Shown piece after piece: positions 45,608-56,300 of a stretch of 64,000 nt of DNA. The notes beneath the pieces are model-generated. The model was not told the DNA's origin. It saw nothing but the letters and a program-made list of their open reading frames with translations, and did no database searches. Position 1 is the stretch's first letter; the number at the start of each line of letters is the position of its first letter. A program made the translations under genes and the position numbers. The stretch is from Enoplolaimus lenunculus (taxonomy: Eukaryota; Nematoda; Enoplea; Enoplida; Thoracostomopsidae): assembly GCA_030248215.1 (NCBI GenBank), contig JASANG010001276.1:310001-374000 (forward strand). Direction: 5' to 3'.

Positions 45608-48393
45608 TCAATACGGTCTGCTGCCATGTCCACGTCGCCCACGACCTCTCATAGGACCACCACCTCGAGATCCTGAAATAAGACAGAGTATTAAAAACTG
45701 ATAGATTAAAATACATTAAATTTTTTATGAACGTTAACCGGAACAAATAAACCAAAATTATACGCTATTCGTTTGCTTGCATGTAGATACAACAGCCGAC
45801 TCCTTTATCCATGCGCTTTAGAAGATCAACACTATTCTAAACCCGCAAATTATTATTTAACGGTTTTAATTGCAAAACGGTTCTTTACCCTATAGCACTA
45901 AATAAACAAAATTAGCTAACCAACCTGCAAAACCTGATACGCTGCTGTAATAACTCTGGTCAAAACCAAAACCTTGATCAAATCCAAAATTGCCACCATA
46001 ATAGCCCATAGGACCAGCAGGAGGGAAATTCTGTCTGAAACAACAAGATTAAAAAGTCAACACTTCACTCAAGTGCGATACCACAATTTAAATCAGAATA
46101 TAACCGAATGTTAAAGTTGTAAACCAATTCGAAAAATTAAATGCTTAATAGCCGTAGATGTAGCATACGTAGTAGAGAATAATTGTTTCCGAAGACGGAA
46201 ATCGACTGTCCAATGGTCAATTTAGCTAACATAACATAACATATTTTATATTTATAAAAATGATTAACGCGTACTGTGGTGGAACTTGTTGAGTTTCAGG
46301 ATTGCTGTTCTATAACAAAATAACACATGGTGGTTTATCGAATAAAACAAGTTCACGTTATAAATTTATAGGTACGAACAATCCATGGACCGACCGGATA
46401 TTAAGTTACCGGATAGTGAATTTTCTACAGGAATCGGATATTGACCGGATAATTGTAGTTTGTACACTGCTGAATATTCTTTGAGACGCACAAAAGTACA
46501 CGTTTACAGAATAAATTAATTGCTAGCTTCCATTGTTCATTTTTACTTCAGTGTGAAGAACTTGCGCTTCTTATTTTGCCCGGAAATGCCACAGCAGCAA
46601 GATGTTAAATATGTCCACTTTTAAGCATTAGGTACAAAAAACATACTGCCAGAAGCTAATTATCAGTTTTAAATACAACTATAGCGATGATTATAAGATA
46701 GTGAAGTTCTCATTTTACCAATAAAAATCTATCAATTTATTTTTGCAGATCTGATTTAAGAAATTGCAAAAAAGACACAAGCAAGCCAGAGCGGCTAAAA
46801 CAAATTCTAAGCAACTTACGGGATCTATGTATCGCATTACTTCCGAAATAGCATATGCCATACGTTGGTACACAACTGTTGGTGGGGCACGTACTTCTAT
46901 TCGAATATGAAGATTTTCAGAAAAATGGGCATATTTCGGATCTCCGGTTTCGTATAATTCAGTTTCCTAGTACATAAACATACGCATAGTTTTCCGAGCC
47001 AACACGTCATTATTGTCAGTGATAAATATTAATCGTAAACAAAAAACTTATATAATCCATTATAGGATGCTAACTACTCCATTCACGAGTTGACAATAAT
47101 TCAGTTTCCTAGTACATAAACATACGCATAGTTTTCCGAGCCAACACGTCATTATTGTCAGTGATAAATATTAATCGTAAACAAAAAACTTATATAATCC
47201 ATTATAGGATGCTAACTACTCCATTCACGAGTTGACAAAGATTCAACTGTTGATGGAAAAAACACTGAACAAGACAATTACAAGTTTTCAACGTAAGCTA
47301 AACATTATATTTTCACGTAGTTCTCCAGAATCTAACTGCACCTTTTCTTTGTCTCGCATGGAGCCTTTGCCTAATATTGAAATCTTTGATCTCGTTTCCT
47401 TCTGCATTGCCTTCAGCGTTGCACCTCGAGGTCCTAACAGTCTTCCAATAACATTTATCTGTAATTCGATATGGTTAACAAATCAAAATTTAAATTATTC
47501 GAGTGCACTCTGTTACCACCAGTCGCAGCAATACATACTTCATTAGCGAAAAAAGACTAGGGCGGCACGGCTGCAACACAAAATATCAGTGTTTCGTTAA
47601 AATGATATAAACGGACGCTAAATATATCAACCGAAGCTTTATTTCATATTTATATCCACAACATCCTTATTAACTACAGTCTTTTACATTTTTAACACCA
47701 GTTTACTTACCGTACTGTCAGACGCCGTTGGAACTAATACTCGCCGAATTAATTTGATAAATTTGTCTGATCCAATGTCAATGTAGTGAGGTTCATGAAC
47801 GGATAGCTTTATATTCTCGATTTCTATACAATAAAATAATTATTGTGAAAAAGCCCAATTTCGATCTAGCTTTTACCTTTTCAGGCGCTTGCTACTTCGT
47901 ACGTCTGTGTTCGTAAATTTCATTCACAGAGAGAACTCTGAAAATCTGAACATTTTCGATTCCTGCGCGGACCGGAACGTTACGGTTTTGCAGTATATAA
48001 CAAACTCGTGTATGCGTTAAAGCTCTGCATGGCTAGCAATATACTCCCAATATTCTGTTTCAAATGATTGACATTGATACTAAACGTACCGAAAATTAAT
48101 CAAGAACAATCTGTTTTAACCACAAGCAACGGCCATTTACATCAAAAAATATACGTACCTCTAACTAGCAGCTGCGACGCTAGCGGAAAATTATCTCCAA
48201 GCCTTGTTTTTTCTTCCATGTAGGCTTTTGCTTTCTCCTCTGCTTCAATAGCTTCTTTAGATTGTTCTTCGCTACCTTCTGTTGGTTGCTCTTCGTTATG
48301 ATTCTCAGATGCATCATTCTGTGCAGTGCTGCTGAGCTGCGCGTGATTATCACTCACACCTTCGTCTACAGTAAAATCTGACTCCTCGGCCAT
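45608..48393 (-). CDS. KHDRBS: KHDRBS (Sam68-type) STAR-family RNA-binding protein
   Basis: Six exons join in phase on the minus strand: 48393-48159, 47823-47711, 47458-47342, 46966-46820, 46030-45925 and 45672-45608, giving 260 residues. The N-terminus is acidic and low-complexity. A QUA1-like helix ([20 protein letters not shown]) leads into a KH domain with [12 protein letters not shown] (GPRG loop near 125-128), [18 protein letters not shown] and the [17 protein letters not shown] block that marks Sam68/SLM proteins. A Gly/Tyr-rich stretch ([15 protein letters not shown]) and an RGRGRRGHG box follow before the end. These proteins bind U/A-rich RNA in the nucleus and steer splicing. The protein is short: no long proline-rich tail. 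The acceptor of the fourth exon sits in a 142-bp tandem duplication. A divergent neighbour, HRD1, starts about 5 kb away. Confidence 0.94.
46954..47237. repeat. Exact 142-bp tandem duplication over a splice acceptor
   Basis: 46954-47095 and 47096-47237 read as identical. The unit contains the first 13 bases of the fourth KHDRBS-like exon, its acceptor (ctag) and upstream intron. A second, intact-looking acceptor therefore sits at 47109-47110. Confidence 0.9.
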
Positions 48394-49099
48394 ATGGTTA
48401 GTATTGAAAATAACAGATAAAATCTGATCTACTTTTAATATAATTAATAGTACTGGTACGCAGATTGCCAAAATATGTACCTATAACTAACGTAATAAAA
48501 TATCGCTTTATCATCATACTAGCACCATGAATTTCGCCCTTGTTTAGAAATACTTTTTAAATACCGAATCTTATTATAATGCAATTAGCAATGCCCTAAA
48601 TCAATATATCTGTTTTTCGCGTGCAGGTTAATCATATAATCTCAGAACTGGTATAAGCACCGGTTTTTCGAAAACTTAACAAAATAATAATGGAACGATG
48701 AAAACATTGGATTCCGAACAATTTACCTATATGAGAATACAATTGCTCGGTTTGGAATATTTGTGTGCTTCGCGACATTGACTATCTTGAAAAGGTGCAG
48801 CGGTACTTAGCAGGAGAATATTTTTCATTTGGGTGTTATTGATAACATAACGCGACTACAAGAACTTGGACTCCAGCCATTAGAGTTTAGACGTCTCAAA
48901 TCAAATTTAGAACCATGTATAAGAGATAGTACATGATGACATACTATTGATTTTTGGTGACTTAATTCTTTTCATCCCTAAATGGTTGCACTCGGGGCCA
49001 TTCCCACGATTTATGTTGCCTCAGGCTTATCCAACTATGCTAAGAAATCCATTTTTCTTTCGTATCACGCCATGCTGGAATAGTTTAACCTCAGCCCGT
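48394..49099. other. Upstream of the KHDRBS-like gene
   Basis: AT-rich with no exon recognised. Promoter expected but no clear motif. Confidence 0.4.
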
Positions 49100-50055
49100 T
49101 CGTTCAAAAAGAATCTCAGGAACCGCTGAACCGATTTTGACAGACTTTTTTGTTTGAAAGCTTATCATCGTGGAGTGTTAACCTCGCAGTATGGTTGTAA
49201 AATTTTAAGCCATTCATTAGCTGCGTATAGGCTAATTTGCATATAATTGGTTATGCCTAAATTAGCACTTTTTACTGTCACTAATTATTAAGGTTACAAG
49301 CAAACTAATTTTAGTTCTAAACGGTTTTTGGGTTCTAGAAACCTGAATAAATTATTTATAAACCTCCAAATCCAAAATGAAGTTAGCTAATAGCTAATTT
49401 GCATATTAGCTTAACTAATATGTAAACCTAAATGAGGTTTTTTAAATAATTTCTGTTATTACGAATTAGGGTTACTGAAGGGATCTGGCTGCGAGAAATC
49501 GGAATAAATTGTTTATAAAGCTTCAAAACGAAGTGGCAAGACAAAATTAAGACTTTTTAAATTATAGCAGTAAGAATAAATTGCTTACAAACCTCTTGAA
49601 CCGATAATTGGGTAGTTCGCTAATAGATAATTAGCATATAAGTTATAATTGATAAGCCTAAATTAGGCAATTTTATTATATTTCACTAATTATTAGGGTT
49701 ATAAGCAATCTAATTCCAGCAATAATGGGTTTTTGGATGCGAGGAATCTGAATAAATTCTCTACACATCCTGAAAACCGAAAATCGAATAGTTAGTTAAT
49801 AGCTAATTTGCATGTTAACATAGTTTTAAGCCTAGATTAGGACTTTTTACAATATTTAACTAATTATTAAGGTTAAAAGCAATCTAATTTCAGCATTAAA
49901 GGGTTTTCAGGTGCGAGAAATTTGAATAAATTGTTTACAAACCTCCAAAACCGATATTAGAATAGTTAGCTAATAGCTAATTTGCATATTACCTCAATTC
50001 CTTACGTGTGTTCAAGCTTCGCTCAGTAAATGTAGTCCTACTACGACTGGTTTAT
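49100..50055 (-). mobile_element. Transposon-like repeat of ~170-bp units, copy 3 (inverted)
   Basis: Reverse complement of the 5.4-kb element. It begins with AATCTCAGGAACCGCTGAAC and GTTAACCTCGCAGTATGG, then five units each with ATTTGCAT, GCTAATAGCTAA and GGGTTTTTGGGTGCGAG-like blocks. It ends with cttcgctcagtaaatgtagt and cctactacgactgg. This is the longest copy. The 3' hairpin end is lost. Confidence 0.7.
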
Positions 50056-50210
50056 TATTGTTTTCGATAATTTGCTTCTGTCCAATTTGGGTTATAGCTG
50101 GCAACTGGAAAGCAGTTAGCGCCATGCTTCACAGGCACGGGGGCACGTGATGGAAGAAATACCTCAGAATGCCTGTTTGGCTGTTGTACAGTTTCATTAA
50201 TAAAATATAT

Positions 50211-50230
50211 GTATCTATCTATCTATCTAT
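50211..50230. repeat. Short (ATCT)n microsatellite
   Basis: tatctatctatctatctat, about five tetranucleotide units. Confidence 0.8.
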
Positions 50231-51871
50231 GTGTATTCTGGCGTCGCCACCCATATATGTTTAAAAATCCTAAATCACGAATGTTGAAAGTCTTATACCG
50301 CTCAAAAAACATTAATAATAAAATATTGAAAAACAATGTAAATATGGTAAACGTATTCATATATTTGGCACAAAAAATACATATGACAACAATCACATGT
50401 CAGCAAAACACTGATTATATATCAAACAAAAAAATTTAGCTGTCGCAGAATTATATTAGTGATACTGACTGGCTTAATATCGCAGAATTTCCCTACGAGA
50501 CAAACTTGCGATCAATAAAAACAATGCGTAAATGGTAGAAATGATGATGTTTGAACATTCACCAGCCAGTGTACTATATAGATTTACTACAGTTGCCCAT
50601 TGTGAGCCAGGTATATATTAAGAGCCTGGGGTTTGAATATTAAGGTTGTTAGGGGACTGGGCGAGTTCATCCAATTCCAGCCTTAACAGGGGTTTCGATC
50701 TCCGATTTAGCACTCAGAAGCCCGTCGAACTCGCTAATAAACAAGACTAGAGTTAAGCTTTAATAACAAGTAAGTTAACATATTAATACGAACAAGTAAG
50801 AATGCAACTTACAAATACGAACACGATTAGTTTTCAATACTCATGATTGAAAACTAAATGAAAACTAAGTTGAAATTAAATCTAAATTCCAAACAGAACT
50901 AAAGCAGTATTAATGCTGCATAAAAGCAAACAATCCGAAAACTAATTAGAACTCATTCCAATTTTCCCGGAAAATTGTCACCACATAGCACAAGACAAAA
51001 CTACAGACTGAATTGCATTCACAAAACAACAATTTGCATAAAACTTCAATCTGGAATCAAACAGGTTCTTCAGAGCAAAATACCAGCTATTTTGCTCTTA
51101 CAATAATTTTCCTTAAAGCTGGTTCTTAATCCAGATGGAAAATATTATTTCTTTTACTTTTCAGATTTTCCTCTCAAAGAGGAAAACCAGTTTTGTCTGC
51201 TGAAGTAATTATCCGAAAAATATTCTAAGTCCACGGGTATGTCATCACCCGTCTAGGTTTCATAGTTTTCTTACACGGTTATGCCTTTACCGTTTAGGCA
51301 TCAGCGGTAGCAACCGCTCACACCCATGTGTTGCATTTTGCATACTCGAAATTTCCCGACTTACTTACACTGACTTAGGTTTAACGTGTTATCGCGTTGC
51401 TATTACTTTACCATTTATTGATAAATTAAGATCTAGCATGCTCTAAAAAGCGCAACCATTAAATTTACTTCGGTCAAACACATATAACAGCATAAAATTG
51501 TCTTATAACAATAAAAATATTAAAACAATTTGCCACAACTGGCAATCCTGGTTGACATCAATACCAGTCTCAGTTTCTAAACCTAAGACTGAGACTGAGG
51601 CTACGCCAGTCTCATGAATTTTAGAGACTTGAGACAGAGACTCCCATCCCTGCAATACAGAGCATCAGCTCGCGCCGATGTTGTCCAAGTACGTCAGCCT
51701 GTCCACGGTTGGCTTTAGGAATTTTGTCCAGTTGTTCAGCGATTTGAACATGCTAACGAGTCTTTCTAGATAAGATCGTAGAGCTTGTCGGAACTGCACG
51801 GCCGGGACGACAATTTCTTTGAAGTACAGCGAATATATTTGTTTTTTTCTCTAAATTTCTCCGAAACATAT
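50231..51871. other. Intergenic, no gene recognised
   Basis: AT-rich. Near 51540-51650 a short segment repeats GAGACT and AGTCTC (ctaagactgagactgaggc), like the hexamer arms of the hAT-like elements, and ends ccatccctg. No coding exon seen. Confidence 0.4.
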
Positions 51872-51943
51872 GGCCACGCCGGGAATGGAACCTCGGACCT
51901 CTCTCTCGTGAGTCATGCGCGCTACCCATTACGCCGCCCGGCC
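51872..51943 (-). tRNA. tRNA-like sequence, probably a tRNA pseudogene or SINE head
   Basis: A 72-nt minus-strand segment begins GGCCGGGCGGCGTAATGGG and ends TTCCCGGCGTGGCC. The first and last four bases pair. A tRNA A-box-like stretch (GGCGTAATGGGTAGCGCG) and B-box-like GGTTCCATTCC are in place, but the T stem has mismatches and the acceptor is only partly paired. It is far more GC-rich than its flanks. I do not assign an anticodon. Confidence 0.45.
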
Positions 51944-53314
51944 GATATTATAATTACGTCTGGAGATGCGCACGGGTATGTATATGTATTAACATTACAC
52001 ACTCTGCGCATACACAAGCTAAACCGCGTTTAAACACAGAACTAACACGCAAATTATTAAATTCACCTTCATTACAAAAAGAATAGCCGTTGAATTTTAA
52101 CAGCAATAAATATATACTGAACACTGAATTCATATTTACACGTGCGGCAGGCGCCGAATTAGCGATCAACGGAACCGAGTGACCGGTTAAACTACAGATG
52201 CTAGCTATGAATTTCCCTATTAAGATAATTTCGCAATAATTTTAGTACAGTAAATATATCGATTAGGTTTAAAAAAATTCAACAGTTTTGGCATTAGCCC
52301 GCCCCATTTTAGGATCAAAAACTCTTGATATCGTGTTCGCATATTTTCTATGCTATGGCTACCACGTATGGTGTGGATAAAACATAAATCGCAATGTGCA
52401 AAGGCCGAAGGATAGGCAAATGGAAAATTTTTAAGCAGTTGTTATGCCGATGCGGATTTCGGTAAACGCAAAAAGCGCCGATTATGATAAATCAGCACAT
52501 ACTAATGAATTGAGCTGTTTTTATTCTACGCAAACTGTAAACAAAGTTTAACTTAAGTTGCTGTAGCGCTTTAGATGAGTTTACTGCGGCTTGAAAATTG
52601 TTTATAGGTTTTCTATTTTTAATTTTGCCAATGTTCTGACTTAGAATCTTATAATATGAACGTAGGATTTGTCTGCGCAGTCAGTAGTTACTCAAACTGA
52701 GTCTTGTTAAACAATGAACAAATATAATTCGTTAGCTAGTTCACAAAGCAGGGTTTCAGTGAAATTCGGATTTGGGCGTAATTTCTGAGCTCCACCAACA
52801 TTTAAGTTGAGATTTCTGCCAAGCATTAATTCAGCACTAATTTTCAGTTTTTCGGCTATGTGTTATGCGTCACATCTCAAACTCAGAACTCATAGATTAA
52901 AGTATAATCACAAAATTCGTGTATAATGCATCGTTCGCAATAAAAAAATTCATTTTGCCACGGAAAGCATTATAAGCTAAATGTAACATGTGTTAATTGT
53001 CAAAATTGTCATGCGTAAACCCTACCCAGGGTTCAACCGGAATTTTTGTTCTTCAAATAATTCATGGTCATATAAATATTCGAAAGTTTGTTTTTGAAAA
53101 TTGTTATTTCGAAATGAGTGTTTTGTAATTAGGTCAATCTTGTTACTAAATTGTTTCTGATGTGATTTCGTAAAACTTAATGATAGGTTTCGGTATCCGG
53201 TAAATTAATATCCGATCGAAACCTTATATATATTTTTTGCAGCATACATACAGAAAGTAAAAATATAAGGTAGCGTTTCAAATTTGCAGATTTAATTAAT
53301 TCGATGGCACAACC
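51944..53314. other. Upstream of HRD1
   Basis: AT-rich with a hAT-like left end near 53032 (CAGGGTTCAACCGGAATT). A consensus splice acceptor, tttgcag, lies at 53283-53289, 25 nt before the HRD1 start. It could take a trans-spliced leader or close a 5'UTR intron. Confidence 0.4.
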
Positions 53315-56300
53315 ATGGATATAAGCGTTAACGTAATTGGACTTCTCAGCGGTTTAATGACAGGGGGCGTGGTCGGTAACGCGTATTTTCAGAATCGGCA
53401 ATTTTATCCTGCTATGGTGTACATTGCCAAGTCCAATACTAGCCGCGGGGTATGTATAATTACTATTGTGCAAACAGACACTATAAATTACCGCAACAGA
53501 AGCCAGATGATTGTGTGGCTTTAGGTTGAGTCGGAGTCGGATGTTTTTTGACAAATTGTATATTATATAACTTAAGCACGCTAATTTTGTATCACTTGCT
53601 ATAAGTTTTTTATAATGTTTCGACAGAAGCTTTCGTATCTAGTAGCTGGGTTTTTAATGTGCCTACTTATGGCAGTCATTTCAAAGCAAAACTCGCTGTG
53701 AACGAGAAATATCAATTATGATTGTTACATTTCAATTACGTAGTTGTAATGACAGTTTTTAAGAGTTGCTTATGGTTTGTTTGTACGAGATAATCGATAA
53801 ATTTTGCTTACGTGCTCATAGCAGCTGCAGAAAGTTACGCGTTTTTTACTGTGCTACAATTTTTGTCGAAATTCTTCTTGTATTGTTTCTGCATGACAAT
53901 TTTTGTACAATCATAAGTATGACATGGAACAGTATTTTTAGATTTTATTTGTCCAAGCATTCGTCCTTGTTATCGTTCTGGCTAGGATTGTACGCAGAAT
54001 ATTTTTCGGTGCGCTGAGACCACTGGAAACGCAGGTATTTTCTCTATATCTTTTGCTTAAATGAAAAATGTAAACATTTTGTGAGTGTCATGTGCTACTA
54101 CCTCATTATGGAAGCCAGATGAGATTCATCAGAATGCTGAGCATAAATAGCGGTGTTAAACTTGTGCGTGTGAAAAAACCATGAAAGATTTAAAAGCAAT
54201 TTCTGAATATTTATTTCTAGCGATTGTGGCCACTGACATAAGTATTGAAGCGGTGACTAGGCCACAATTTTGCTTCGAAGACGGAGACAGGGTTCAAAAT
54301 GATTCGCACTTGTTAGAGGTCTTGGCAACTAAGAGTAGCAGTTTAGGTAGATTTTAAAATGGTTGTCTCAGTAAAAAATTGAAGTTCCGTGTGGGTTCGA
54401 AACGGTAAGTTGATCTATAGTTCTCTTAGATCTGACAGTACGCTGTGTGTAAAACTAAAAAAAACGTCGCGAGCAAGAAAGTGTACGCAATTTTAGTTTT
54501 AAAACCTTTCGTAATTGTAGCATATCTCTTGGATGATAATTTCCATGCCCTGGTGCTGGGGTTATGGTTCGGCCACAATATCTGTGTGACTGACTCAGTT
54601 GTGAATTTTTCATAGCAAAAATAATGCGTAAAGCTACTGCAAATTAGAATGGGAAATAACTCCGCTGTCCCAGTTGATCATCATGTTTTAAACGTTTTGT
54701 ATTTTATAATCAGTAAAACGTTAATAGCAAACTACAAAATCTTTGTGTGTCTCAGTCAAGGGGTTGCATTCATATTTATCAGCGTTTATTTTAGAGAATG
54801 ATGGACCGTGCGTGGTACGCGATATTCGAAATTTGTCTGGCTTTTGCCGTGTTTCGAGATGATATTAATACACGCTTTATCGCAATGTTTACTTTGTTGC
54901 TTTTTTTGAAAACTTTTCATTGGCTAGGTGAAGATCGGGTAGATTATGTAAGTGTTATGAGCGCAAACTGGTTTAATCTAGCTGTTTATATACGTCGGAA
55001 GAAACATTTTCGAATATTGGGTGTGAATTTTGTCTTACATGCATCAGTTCGTATTGTGCATGTAGGCTCGAACGAATGTGTTTTCCTGGCTTTTTTGTAT
55101 AGTACCATAATGTTTTGTTATTTACTGGCACATCGCAAAACATGTTAACTGAGCAGCTCATTATATGCTTCGTGGTAATTTCTCAATTAACACGTAAAAT
55201 TAGCTATATATTCATCGAATGTCAGTATTTAGATCGAAAGAAGCCCTCAAATTCATGTCATTCAGCATGTTCGGCTAGGCTGTGAGTTTTGTTTTTACTG
55301 ATTATGTTTTACACATGTGTTTTACTTAGGTACCGTAGATGGCGTTCTCTTGTACGCGTGTATCTTACAGTTGAGTGACCAGGTTCTGTCAAGGCAAGGC
55401 GTGAATTTTATTACCAAGAAAAAATTTTTCAAAAGCAAAGCGCTATATATGTACACTACTTGACCTCATTGCCTTCAAATTCTGAAAGTAGAAAATTCGT
55501 TGTGTTTGCTCACGTTTTGCTTTATTTTTCCGTTTTCAGGCCTGGTGGTCGTCCTTGTCCTAATTGATGCGTTATTCATTCACACTGGATACACAATATC
55601 ACTGATTAGAGGCGCATCGTATCACTTAGTTCTCGGATTTGAAGTAAGTTAAATATTATAAGAACTATATAGTAAACAACGTGCCAATTTGAACCGGGGT
55701 TTGCAGCCAAAGCTTAAAGACGACAAAGTTTTTCACCAAACTAAACTTTAGCATGCAGTGTGCATATATTTACGTCATCCCCATAGAGATCGTTTATTGA
55801 ATATTTTATTCCGAAATCGAGTCAAACTAGACGAGATCTCATATGCTTTTGAAACTGTTTAACAATTCTGAAAAACTTATAGCGTAAATCGCCACATTGA
55901 CCTATTTTCGTAATACTGTAGCGTAATGCGCTTTGGCCAAACTAAGTGCACGGATTCCAATGTTGAGTAAGAGCAAAAAATGTATCCGTTTGAATCGTAC
56001 ACATATTAAGTTAACAAATTTACCTTATGAACATTACTGTGGTTTTAGTACGCATTGCTCATTACAACAGCGTTTATGATCGCTTTTAAATATATCCTGT
56101 ACATTATTGACGTGTGTTTGGGTTTACCGTCGCGCGAGGCTCGGGTGACTTATCTTTTGTATGCTGAATTGATAATGAGTAAGCGAAAATGTATTAGTGG
56201 AGTGGCTTACGGCTTGTTTGAATATTTTATGAATATATATTATGACCTTTGTCAGATCTGATGCGGATTCAACATGTGTTGATACTTCCTGGTATATACT

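Noticed and set aside
47208-47341. Extension of the third KHDRBS exon past 47342 into an open frame ([13 protein letters not shown])
   Set aside because: The donor at AAAG|gtgc keeps phase and restores [22 protein letters not shown], the exact family block; the extension reaches a stop.
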